Shown: positions 1 to 7,009 of the stretch, piece by piece
Layout: each line of letters starts with the position of its first letter
Position numbering within the stretch: the first letter of the stretch is position 1
NCBI GenBank assembly: GCA_027063225.1
Contig: JAMOSG010000033.1
Span: 1 to 35,281 of the forward strand
DNA from: Helicobacteraceae bacterium
GTDB lineage: Bacteria > Campylobacterota > Campylobacteria > Campylobacterales > Sulfurimonadaceae
Length of the DNA stretch: 35,281 nt
Reading direction: 5' to 3'
Position numbers and translations under genes: made by a program
The notes under the pieces: model-generated
Seen by the model: the letters and a program-made list of their open reading frames with translations, nothing else
The model's database searches: none
Told to the model about the DNA's origin: nothing

Positions 1-76
1 AAGTATCAGGTTTTACCCCTGTTAATCGTTTAAATAACTCTGGTTTTAGCTCTTTTAATTTCTCATAATTCTTCAT
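1..76 (-). CDS. Transposase, N-terminal fragment (runs off window)
   Basis: Twenty-five codons of an open frame start at the ATG at 76-74 and run off the left edge. The peptide begins MKNYEKLKELKPELFKRLTG and continues VKPDT. This matches the start of small IS5/DDE_4-type transposases, which typically open with a helix-turn-helix containing an 'F-x-R-L-T-G-V' motif. No strong Shine-Dalgarno sequence precedes the ATG, which is common for transposases. It cannot be judged whether the gene is intact. The call rests on N-terminal pattern recognition only; another helix-turn-helix protein is possible. Confidence 0.5.
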   Translation of the reverse strand, partial: MKNYEKLKELKPELFKRLTGVKPDT

Positions 77-126
77 ATTTTAGAAATAGCAATTTTTGAG
101 CCTTTTTTAGGTTATGCAAGAAGTCT
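1..126 (-). mobile_element. Terminal part of an IS5-family-like insertion sequence (cut by window edge)
   Basis: The left edge holds the start of a minus-strand transposase gene (codons from position 76 down to 1) and about 50 bases of leader. Read on the minus strand, the leader begins at about 126 with AGACTTCTTGCATAA, which resembles the terminal inverted repeats of the IS5 superfamily (IS1031/IS427-like groups) as I recall them. The outer boundary is therefore placed near 126, 62 bases upstream of the glycan operon. The other end of the element lies outside the window, so the inverted repeat and target duplication cannot be confirmed. The element type rests on a short N-terminus and a remembered repeat consensus. 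Confidence 0.5.
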
Positions 127-150
127 ATTACAAAAAAGTTAATCTTTTTT

Positions 151-168
151 AGGTAAAATTCTTTACCT
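151..168 (+). promoter_or_regulatory. Small hairpin in the leader of the glycan operon
   Basis: A perfect 7-bp inverted repeat (AGGTAAA / TTTACCT, loop of four) sits just upstream of the ribosome binding site AAAAAGGAAG (171-180) and the start codon at 188. It follows a run of T. It could be an operator, a transcript-stabilising hairpin, or chance in AT-rich DNA. A -10-like TAAAAT overlaps its left arm, so it may lie on the promoter itself. No function is assigned. Confidence 0.3.
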
Positions 169-187
169 ATAAAAAGGAAGTAACTAA

Positions 188-1045
188 ATGGCACCACTCT
201 TTATTGCAGAAATATCAAGCAATCATTCTCAAAATCTCCAAAGAGCTAAGGAATTTATCCGTATTTCTAAAAAGATAGGATGTGATGGAGTAAAATTTCA
301 ACTTTTTCGTATCGATACACTTTTTGCACCTGAAATCTTAGAAAAGAGTTCTCAACATCGTAAACGTAAAAAGTGGGAACTTCCTATAGAGTTTATCCCT
401 ATTTTAAGCGAATATGCCCATTCGCTTGGTCTTCTATTCTCTTGCACTCCATTTTATCTTGAAGCAGTCAACATTTTAGAACCATATGTCGATTTTTATA
501 AAATTGCTTCATATGAACTTTTATGGGATGATTTAATTATTGCTTGTGCAAAAACACAAAAAGATCTTGTTTTAGCAACGGGAATGGCTACTCTTCAAGA
601 GATTCAACATGCAAAAAACATTTTTACACAATACTCCAATAAAAATTTAACACTTCTTCATGCAATTTCTGGATATCCAACTCCATTAAATGAAGCTAAT
701 CTTAAAGCTATACAAACTTTAAAAGAAAATTTTCATTGCGATATTGGTCTCTCAGATCATTCTGTAAAAGAAGCTGTTATTTTACGAGCAGCTCTTACAT
801 ACAACGCTTCAATGATAGAGTTTCACCTCGATTTGGATGGTAAAGGTGAAGAATACAATGCTGGTCACTGCTGGTTACCACATGAAATTGCTCATACTAT
901 TACAATAGTAAAAGAGAGTTTCTTAGCAGATGGTACAGGAGAGAAAAAACCTCAAAAAAGTGAAGAATCAGATAGAGATTGGAGAGCTGATCCCAATGAT
1001 GGACTTCGCCCACTAAAAAAACTTCGTCAAAATTTTCATGATTAA
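188..1045 (+). CDS. NeuB-like nonulosonate (sialic acid family) synthase lacking the SAF domain
   Basis: This 285-residue protein is a TIM-barrel synthase of the NeuB family. Family members condense phosphoenolpyruvate with an N-acetylhexosamine to give a nine-carbon 2-keto sugar acid (sialic, legionaminic or pseudaminic type). Family landmarks are visible: EISSNH (8-13), KFQ (36-38), KIAS (105-108), TGM (131-133), GLSDH (187-191), and a metal/substrate region around H213 to H227. Classical NeuB/LegI/PseI proteins are about 335-350 residues with a C-terminal antifreeze-like SAF domain. Here that domain is absent and the protein ends in a charged tail with DRDWRADPNDGLRP (262-275). The start has a good ribosome binding site (AAAAAGGAAG). 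The stop overlaps the next gene by 8 bases. The exact product is unknown. Confidence 0.8.
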   Translation: MAPLFIAEISSNHSQNLQRAKEFIRISKKIGCDGVKFQLFRIDTLFAPEILEKSSQHRKRKKWELPIEFIPILSEYAHSLGLLFSCTPFYLEAVNILEPYVDFYKIASYELLWDDLIIACAKTQKDLVLATGMATLQEIQHAKNIFTQYSNKNLTLLHAISGYPTPLNEANLKAIQTLKENFHCDIGLSDHSVKEAVILRAALTYNASMIEFHLDLDGKGEEYNAGHCWLPHEIAHTITIVKESFLADGTGEKKPQKSEESDRDWRADPNDGLRPLKKLRQNFHD

Positions 1046-2570
1046 ACTTCTTTTACGATGTGATGGTTCTAAAACCATTGGATTAGGGCATGTTACTCGT
1101 ATGCTTAGCTTAGCAAAACAACTTCGTAAAATGGGTTGTTTCATAACTTTTGCAATGAGAAGTTATCCAACTGGCTTGCAACAAGTACAAAAAGAGAATT
1201 TTCCTATATACATAGTACCTTCTTACAAAACATATTCTCAATGGCTTCCAAATATAGCACAAAAATATGATATTTTTATTGGAGATGTAAGAGACAATCT
1301 TCCTCCCCATCTCATTACTCTTTTACAAACAAAAAATATCTTTTGTGTAGCTATTGACGAGATCAGTACATATGCAAAAGAGTGTAACCTTACATTCTAT
1401 CCTCCACATTCATTTATTCAAAAAAAACTTTATAAAGGAAAAGTTTTTCAAGGCTTAGAATATACAATATTACGCCAAGAGTTTTACCAAGCTCAACAAA
1501 AAAGAGAAACAAAAACAAAAAAAAATCTTTTAATTATGTTAGGTGGAACTGATACTCATAACCTTACATTAGAAGTATTAAAACGTATTCTTTCACTAAC
1601 ACAACATTTTACAATCTATCTCATTCTTTCAAAAACATCACCTTTCTATACAAAAATAAAACAAAAATATCCCCATATTCACCTCTACTCTTACATTAAA
1701 GATATGGCAACTTTTTTAACATCTATTGACTACGCTATTATTACATTTGGTAGTTCTGCTTATGAACTTCTCGCAAAGGGAGTTTTTGGTATTCACATTG
1801 CACTCGATGATGACCATTGGCAAGCAAGTGAATATTTTGTCAACAACGGTTTCGCTCTTCGCTATAAGAAAGAAGATATTCATAAAATAATAATTCCAAA
1901 AAAAGTCATTTCTCCTATTGTTAAAAAAAATGTTATTGCCCAAACTATACTTCAGCTATATAAAAAAGATTCTTTTTTTCTATTTGATCTTGATGCAACT
2001 CTTACACAATATGAAACACTTCCTTATCTAGCACAACATTGCAAACTTAAGGAAAATTTAGATTTAATAACACAAGAAACGCAAAAAGGAACCATTGATT
2101 TTTCAACAAGTTTAGAACAACGTATACAATTTTTTTCTCATTGTTCTATCACAAGAATTGCAAATTTATTTTTAGAAGTTGCACTCTTTGAAAACATCAT
2201 AACATTTCTTAAACAAAACAAACATCGTTGTGCTATTATTACGAGTAATTTAGATGTTTGGGTTACACCCCTTTTAGAAACAATTGGTATCCCTTTTTAT
2301 ACATCTACTACTAAAATAGATAAAAATCATGTTATTCATATAAGTTCTATTTTACAAAAAGCAGATATTGTTCGATATTACCAACAACTAAATAAACAAG
2401 TTATTGTTATAGGGGATGGTGCGAATGATATCGAAGCAATGAAGCAGGCCGATTTTGGTCTTGTTTGTGCTTTAGTACATCCACCAATTCCACAACTACA
2501 AACAATTGGTTATCCAATAGCATCTTCTGAAAAAGAGTTACTAAAACTACTAAAACAACTAAAAGAGTGA
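1038..2570 (+). CDS. PseG-like UDP-sugar hydrolase fused to a SerB-type HAD phosphatase
   Basis: This is a two-domain protein of 510 residues. Residues 1-305 resemble PseG, a GT-B-like hydrolase that removes UDP from the UDP-linked 2,4-diacetamido-trideoxyhexose in pseudaminic acid synthesis. The motif GLGHVTR contains H18, matching the catalytic histidine of C. jejuni PseG, and a phosphate-binding stretch LGGTD is at 168-172. Residues 313-510 are a HAD-IB (SerB-like) phosphatase: nucleophile and acid D317/D319 in FDLDATLT, motif II T402/S403, motif III K441, motif IV GDGAND with D460 and D464. All catalytic residues of both halves appear present. Placement after NeuB suggests UDP hydrolysis before condensation and removal of a phosphate before or after it. 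The reading frame is continuous across the junction. Confidence 0.8.
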   Translation: MIKLLLRCDGSKTIGLGHVTRMLSLAKQLRKMGCFITFAMRSYPTGLQQVQKENFPIYIVPSYKTYSQWLPNIAQKYDIFIGDVRDNLPPHLITLLQTKNIFCVAIDEISTYAKECNLTFYPPHSFIQKKLYKGKVFQGLEYTILRQEFYQAQQKRETKTKKNLLIMLGGTDTHNLTLEVLKRILSLTQHFTIYLILSKTSPFYTKIKQKYPHIHLYSYIKDMATFLTSIDYAIITFGSSAYELLAKGVFGIHIALDDDHWQASEYFVNNGFALRYKKEDIHKIIIPKKVISPIVKKNVIAQTILQLYKKDSFFLFDLDATLTQYETLPYLAQHCKLKENLDLITQETQKGTIDFSTSLEQRIQFFSHCSITRIANLFLEVALFENIITFLKQNKHRCAIITSNLDVWVTPLLETIGIPFYTSTTKIDKNHVIHISSILQKADIVRYYQQLNKQVIVIGDGANDIEAMKQADFGLVCALVHPPIPQLQTIGYPIASSEKELLKLLKQLKE

Positions 2571-2572
2571 AA

Positions 2573-3451
2573 ATGAAAAAATTAGCATATAAAGATGATT
2601 ATACTATTGTTGAGGATGAAAAAAAAGGTTATATTCATGTTGATCCTATACCCTCTAAAGAAGAACTTGAAATACTCTATAAAAAAGAATATTACGAAAA
2701 TGAAAAGAAAACATATATAGATAATACAAAAGAAGATCTTCAGTGGTGGGAAACACTCTATAAAGATAAATATGATACTTTTCAAGAACATGCACCATCC
2801 AAGAAGAAAAAAATTTTGGATATAGGATGTGGCAGTGGTTATTTTTTAGCCTACGGAATGAAAAGAGGTTGGGATTGCTATGGTGTTGAGCCTTCTAAAA
2901 AAGCTGCCAATCATGCAAAAACACTTGGCCTAAAAAATATTATAACAGATATATTTCAACCATCCTTTTATGAAAAAAATTTTTTTGATGTTATTCATCT
3001 AAACCAAGTCTTAGAACATATCCCCCACCCAGAGAAACTTCTAGAAGAAGTAGCAACTCTATTAAAATCTAATGGTATTATTTGTGTTAGTGTTCCTAAT
3101 GAATTCAATCCTTTACAAAATGCACTTCATAAAGAAAAAGGGATACCTCAGTGGTGGATTGCACCTCCTCATCACCTTAACTATTTTACAAGAAGCTCTT
3201 TATCTCAACTACTTATAAAAACAAATTTTGAACCTTTTTTAGAAGAAGCAACCTTTGCAATGGAACTTTTTTTACTTTTTGGAGATAACTATATTGATAA
3301 CCCTTCTTTAGGAAGAACAATGCACAAAAAAAGAAAAGAATTTGATATTATTCTCAGTAAATATGATAATAACTTCAAACGTAAACTCTATCAATCACTT
3401 GCCCAACTTGATATTGGACGAACTATTGTTATCTATGCAAAAAAGGTATAA
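2573..3451 (+). CDS. SAM-dependent methyltransferase (class I, Methyltransf_23-like)
   Basis: A 292-residue protein with a class I methyltransferase fold. Motif I is LDIGCGSGYF (82-91), the acidic residue ending strand beta 2 is in YGVEPSK (about 103-109), and NQVLEHIPHPEKL marks motif III. The N-terminal 80 residues resemble the extension seen in sugar and quinone methyltransferases of polysaccharide loci. The ATG at 2573 is preferred to the in-frame GTG at 2567 because AAAAGAG then lies seven bases upstream. The gene begins two bases after the previous stop and ends one base before the next gene, so it is part of one transcript. Its likely role is O- or N-methylation of the operon's sugar, which is an inference from context. 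Confidence 0.8.
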   Translation: MKKLAYKDDYTIVEDEKKGYIHVDPIPSKEELEILYKKEYYENEKKTYIDNTKEDLQWWETLYKDKYDTFQEHAPSKKKKILDIGCGSGYFLAYGMKRGWDCYGVEPSKKAANHAKTLGLKNIITDIFQPSFYEKNFFDVIHLNQVLEHIPHPEKLLEEVATLLKSNGIICVSVPNEFNPLQNALHKEKGIPQWWIAPPHHLNYFTRSSLSQLLIKTNFEPFLEEATFAMELFLLFGDNYIDNPSLGRTMHKKRKEFDIILSKYDNNFKRKLYQSLAQLDIGRTIVIYAKKV

Positions 3452-3452
3452 A

Positions 3453-4661
3453 ATGAAAACAAAGAAAATTCTTTTTATTGGAGCATATGGCATAGAAAAT
3501 AGTGGAGATGATTTGCCTATGATTGTAATGATGCAGCAATTGCAACAAATGTATCCTAAAGAATCTTTCTCTTTCCACGCACTTACACGTCATCCTAATA
3601 AATGGGAAGAAAAAAAATTTAATATTGTGCAACACAAAAATTTAGAATATCAAAGCCGTCAAGAAGCTGCAAACAAATGGTTTCGTGGACTCAATTTTGA
3701 AGATGATCGAACTATTTTTAATGAGATACTTTCCCTTATTGAAAGTTGTGATTTACTTATCATTGGTGCAGGAAATTTTATTATTGATATAAGTATAGAT
3801 ATTTTTAAAGGACCTATTCCTCTAATTTGGTGGTATATCCATCTTGCAAAACTAACCAATACAAAAGTGATGCTCTATGGTTTTAGTACAGCTCCTTTAC
3901 AAAATAATTATGCAAAACTTTTAACAAAAGAAATTATGAGGCAAAGTGATTTTATTAGTGTTAGAGATAAAGCTTCAAAAAAATATTTACAAACTCTTGG
4001 AGTAACTCAAAAAATTGTATCACTTCCAGACCCAACACTTGGTACAACTTTCACTAAAAAATACACATTCCTTACAAAGAAAGATCAAATATTCCTTTTA
4101 GTCAACTCATCTAAACCTCTAATAGCCCTTGGATTACGTCAATTTTCATTTCCACAAGAATCTAAAATCTTTGATACTATTATAAAATTTATAAATACTC
4201 ATTCTGAGTATAGATATATTTTTGTTCCACAATCAACATATAAAGAAGATGATGATAGACAACTTGCACAAACACTAGCAACAAAAATAAATACAAATAT
4301 CTCTTTCCATATTATTAAAAAACGCTATACTCCTCAAGAACTTATTAGTATCTATGCATTATGTGATTTAACTCTTTCTATTCGCTTACATAGTTGTGTC
4401 TTTAGTCATATTGCAAATACACCAGCAATCGCAATTAATTATTTACCAAAAGTCGCTGGTTATATGAAAGAGATGAAAACAACAAAACAACTGCTTCAAA
4501 TTAAAGATGTAAAACCAAATAAACTACATAACATCATTACAAAAACTTTAAATAAAAAAGAAAAAATAAAAAAACAAATTCATAAAGTAGTAACTAAAAA
4601 AAATAAAAAAGTAAAAAAATATAGTCAAGCTGCCTATGAACTACTGGAGAAAAAAATATGA
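3453..4661 (+). CDS. Polysaccharide pyruvyl transferase family protein (CsaB-like)
   Basis: A 402-residue protein of the polysaccharide pyruvyl transferase family (PF04230 type), which usually adds pyruvyl ketals from PEP to sugars of cell-surface polymers. Visible landmarks are the N-terminal GAYGIENSGDD (10-20), GAGNFIID (about 105-112), the PDPTLG segment, and the C-terminal SIRLHSC...AINYLPKV region that forms the nucleotide/PEP site in CsaB-type enzymes. The ATG at 3453 is chosen over an upstream start at 3342, because the extra 37 residues would overlap the methyltransferase gene and do not resemble the family. The stop overlaps the next ATG (ATGA). The tail is very lysine-rich. The sugar acceptor is unknown. 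Confidence 0.8.
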   Translation: MKTKKILFIGAYGIENSGDDLPMIVMMQQLQQMYPKESFSFHALTRHPNKWEEKKFNIVQHKNLEYQSRQEAANKWFRGLNFEDDRTIFNEILSLIESCDLLIIGAGNFIIDISIDIFKGPIPLIWWYIHLAKLTNTKVMLYGFSTAPLQNNYAKLLTKEIMRQSDFISVRDKASKKYLQTLGVTQKIVSLPDPTLGTTFTKKYTFLTKKDQIFLLVNSSKPLIALGLRQFSFPQESKIFDTIIKFINTHSEYRYIFVPQSTYKEDDDRQLAQTLATKINTNISFHIIKKRYTPQELISIYALCDLTLSIRLHSCVFSHIANTPAIAINYLPKVAGYMKEMKTTKQLLQIKDVKPNKLHNIITKTLNKKEKIKKQIHKVVTKKNKKVKKYSQAAYELLEKKI

Positions 4662-5776
4662 AAAATAAATATTTTATTATTATAGGGAATGGTTCTTTTG
4701 TGTGTAAAGATAATTTTGGACCAGGAGTTATTTTACGCTCTCTATTACAATATGTACAAGAAACAAAACAAAACAATATTGCACTTTTTTACCGTTCAGA
4801 AGAAAAAAGATTATATTTAGAGGAAAAGATTGCTTCATTAGATGCAAAATCAGATGTGTCACTTCATTCCATTCATACTCTGGATCAGTTTATTCAAGAA
4901 GAAAATATTACAGCCGCATTTATAAGTGTTCCAGATAATGTTCATTTTTTTTATGCTAAAAAATTTCTCTTATCTCATATTGCTACATGGCTCGTAAAAC
5001 CAATAACTGATAATCTCTCTCAAGCTCAAGAACTTGCAATACTAAGTAAACAACACAACACTCCCTTATGGATAGATTTTCATAAACGTTTTGATCATGC
5101 AAATCGTTTAGCATATATGAATATCCAACAACAAAAATATGGAAAACTTCTGCATTACAGTGTACAATACACACAACCACTTACACTTCCTCGTGATACA
5201 TTTTCATGGAGTGAACAAACAAATGTATTTAGTTATATAGGTTGTCATTATGTTGATCTTTTAGAATTTTTCTATCCTCAAAAGATTGCTTCTTTTAAAA
5301 TTAGTGCACTAGGTACTAAAGGAACTCTTTACAAAGAAAAAGGACTTCATGATTCAATCATTGCTACAATGCATTTACAACTACACTCAAAAGAAACTAT
5401 TATTGCTTCTTTTCAAGTGGGATGGAACGATCCTGAAGGTACACCATCTAAAAGTCATCAACGTCTAGAATTAACATTTGAAAAAGGTCGTTTTATTTTA
5501 GATCAAAAAGAGAGAGGATTTGAAATCTGGGATAACACCAAAACACATCAAGTCAATCCTTATTTTTTTATCCAAAGTTATGATCCAATGACCAATGCAT
5601 ATAAATATAATGGTTATGGTTACGATAGTATTATTAATTTTTTACATCATATAGAGAAAAGAGAAAAATCTATTACTATCCCTCTTATACATAATACACT
5701 TTTTTCCGAATATGTTTTAAAGGCACTAAAAGAATCTTTAATCAATAATGGAAAATGGATAGAGGAGCAATTATGA
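4658..5776 (+). CDS. Gfo/Idh/MocA-family oxidoreductase
   Basis: A 372-residue NAD(P)-dependent sugar oxidoreductase of the Gfo/Idh/MocA family. The N-terminal Rossmann part has a diverged nucleotide loop (IIIGNGSF, 7-14) instead of a clean GxGxxG. It is followed by VPDNVHF (91-97) and a VKP motif (113-115) in place of the usual EKP, with the lysine kept. The catalytic region GCHYVDLLEFF (195-205) carries the conserved Asp and His positions. It overlaps both neighbours by four bases (ATGA), so translation is coupled. A role in oxidising or epimerising a sugar intermediate of the operon is inferred. The degenerate dinucleotide loop leaves cofactor use uncertain. Confidence 0.75.
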   Translation: MKNKYFIIIGNGSFVCKDNFGPGVILRSLLQYVQETKQNNIALFYRSEEKRLYLEEKIASLDAKSDVSLHSIHTLDQFIQEENITAAFISVPDNVHFFYAKKFLLSHIATWLVKPITDNLSQAQELAILSKQHNTPLWIDFHKRFDHANRLAYMNIQQQKYGKLLHYSVQYTQPLTLPRDTFSWSEQTNVFSYIGCHYVDLLEFFYPQKIASFKISALGTKGTLYKEKGLHDSIIATMHLQLHSKETIIASFQVGWNDPEGTPSKSHQRLELTFEKGRFILDQKERGFEIWDNTKTHQVNPYFFIQSYDPMTNAYKYNGYGYDSIINFLHHIEKREKSITIPLIHNTLFSEYVLKALKESLINNGKWIEEQL

Positions 5777-6999
5777 AAAAAAATATTCTCATCTTAGGTG
5801 GAGGAATAGATCAGATCATTGGTATAAAAAAAGCTCAACAAATGGGACTATATACTATTGTTTTAGATGGTAATGAAAATGCTCCAGCAAAAAATGTTGC
5901 TGATGAGTTTTATACTGTTTCTATTAAACACATACAACAAATTAAAGAGTTTATCTTTCATACACTAGATAAAAAAATTGATGGAGTTATTGCTTTTGGT
6001 GTTGATATCGCTTATATCATTGCACAAACTGCTAATATACTTCAATGTAATCACACTATTCCGCAAGAAGCAGCTGCTCTAAGTGAAGATAAATTTCAAT
6101 CTAAAGAGTTTATGAAAAACCTTGGTATTTCAATACCGCCATATGCACAAATTAGCTCCTACGAGGAGGCCTTTAATTTTATCAAAAAGTATGGTTTTGA
6201 CGTTGTTATTAAACCAAAAGATAATTCTGCTGCACGTGGGATTAGCTACATTAACTCTTTAGAACAACTTTCTGATGCAATTTCATATGCCAAATCTTTT
6301 AGTAAATCTCAAACTATACAAATTGAAAAGTACTTTAGTGGTCCACAAATTAGTAGCGAAAGCTTTGTGATCAATGGTAAAGTTCATAATATTGCTTTCT
6401 TAGATAGGAACTATTCAAACCAAGAACGTTTTTTTCCAAATATTATTGAAGATGGTGGAAATATGCCATCTCAATTTATGCTACAAAAGCATAAAAATCA
6501 ACTACATTTTATGTTACAAAAAATTGTTGATGCCCTTCAAATAAAAAATGGTATTATTAAAGGGGATCTTGTTATTCATAACGACACTCTTTATATTATT
6601 GAATTTGCACTTCGACTCTCAGGAGGAAATTTTTCTACAGTATGTATTCCTGCTTCAACTGGTGTCGATTTTCTACGTATTGCCTTAGATCTTCATCTTA
6701 ATGTACCTATTGATAAATCACAACTTAATATTACAAAAGATAAACCAGTTACTATGCGCTATAAATTTGTTGAAGATTTACCTCCTAAACAACATGGAAA
6801 ACTTATATCTAGTATTATTATGCCTCAACAAACACCATCGATTTTAGCTGCAAATATGCATATTCAACCTCAACAACAACTCCCTTTAAAAACTACAAGT
6901 CATGCTAGTCGCTTAGGGTTTGTTGTAACTACTGCTTCTACAATTAGTCAATCACAAGAAATAGCACAAAATTTTTTAGATAAAGTTGTAATTCAATAA
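5773..6999 (+). CDS. ATP-grasp ligase (carbamoyl-phosphate synthase/PurK-like fold)
   Basis: A 408-residue ATP-grasp enzyme. Residues 1-100 form a pre-ATP-grasp Rossmann-like domain starting KNILILGGG (3-11). The ATP-binding lysine is in VVIKPKD (144-150), with a flexible loop NSAARG after it, and the metal-binding Glu/Asn are in IIEFALRLSGGN. Members activate a carboxylate as acyl-phosphate and join it to an amine or thiol. In glycan loci such enzymes may attach amino acids or form amides. The ATG at 5773 overlaps the previous TGA and follows AGAGGAG, so the upstream in-frame ATG at 5755 is rejected. Substrates cannot be read from the sequence. Confidence 0.8.
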   Translation: MKKNILILGGGIDQIIGIKKAQQMGLYTIVLDGNENAPAKNVADEFYTVSIKHIQQIKEFIFHTLDKKIDGVIAFGVDIAYIIAQTANILQCNHTIPQEAAALSEDKFQSKEFMKNLGISIPPYAQISSYEEAFNFIKKYGFDVVIKPKDNSAARGISYINSLEQLSDAISYAKSFSKSQTIQIEKYFSGPQISSESFVINGKVHNIAFLDRNYSNQERFFPNIIEDGGNMPSQFMLQKHKNQLHFMLQKIVDALQIKNGIIKGDLVIHNDTLYIIEFALRLSGGNFSTVCIPASTGVDFLRIALDLHLNVPIDKSQLNITKDKPVTMRYKFVEDLPPKQHGKLISSIIMPQQTPSILAANMHIQPQQQLPLKTTSHASRLGFVVTTASTISQSQEIAQNFLDKVVIQ

Positions 7000-7009
7000 A
7001 GGAATATTG

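Noticed and set aside
3342..3452. Upstream start for the pyruvyl transferase
   Set aside because: It would overlap the methyltransferase gene by over 100 bases and add a segment not seen in the family; the ATG at 3453 directly follows the stop.
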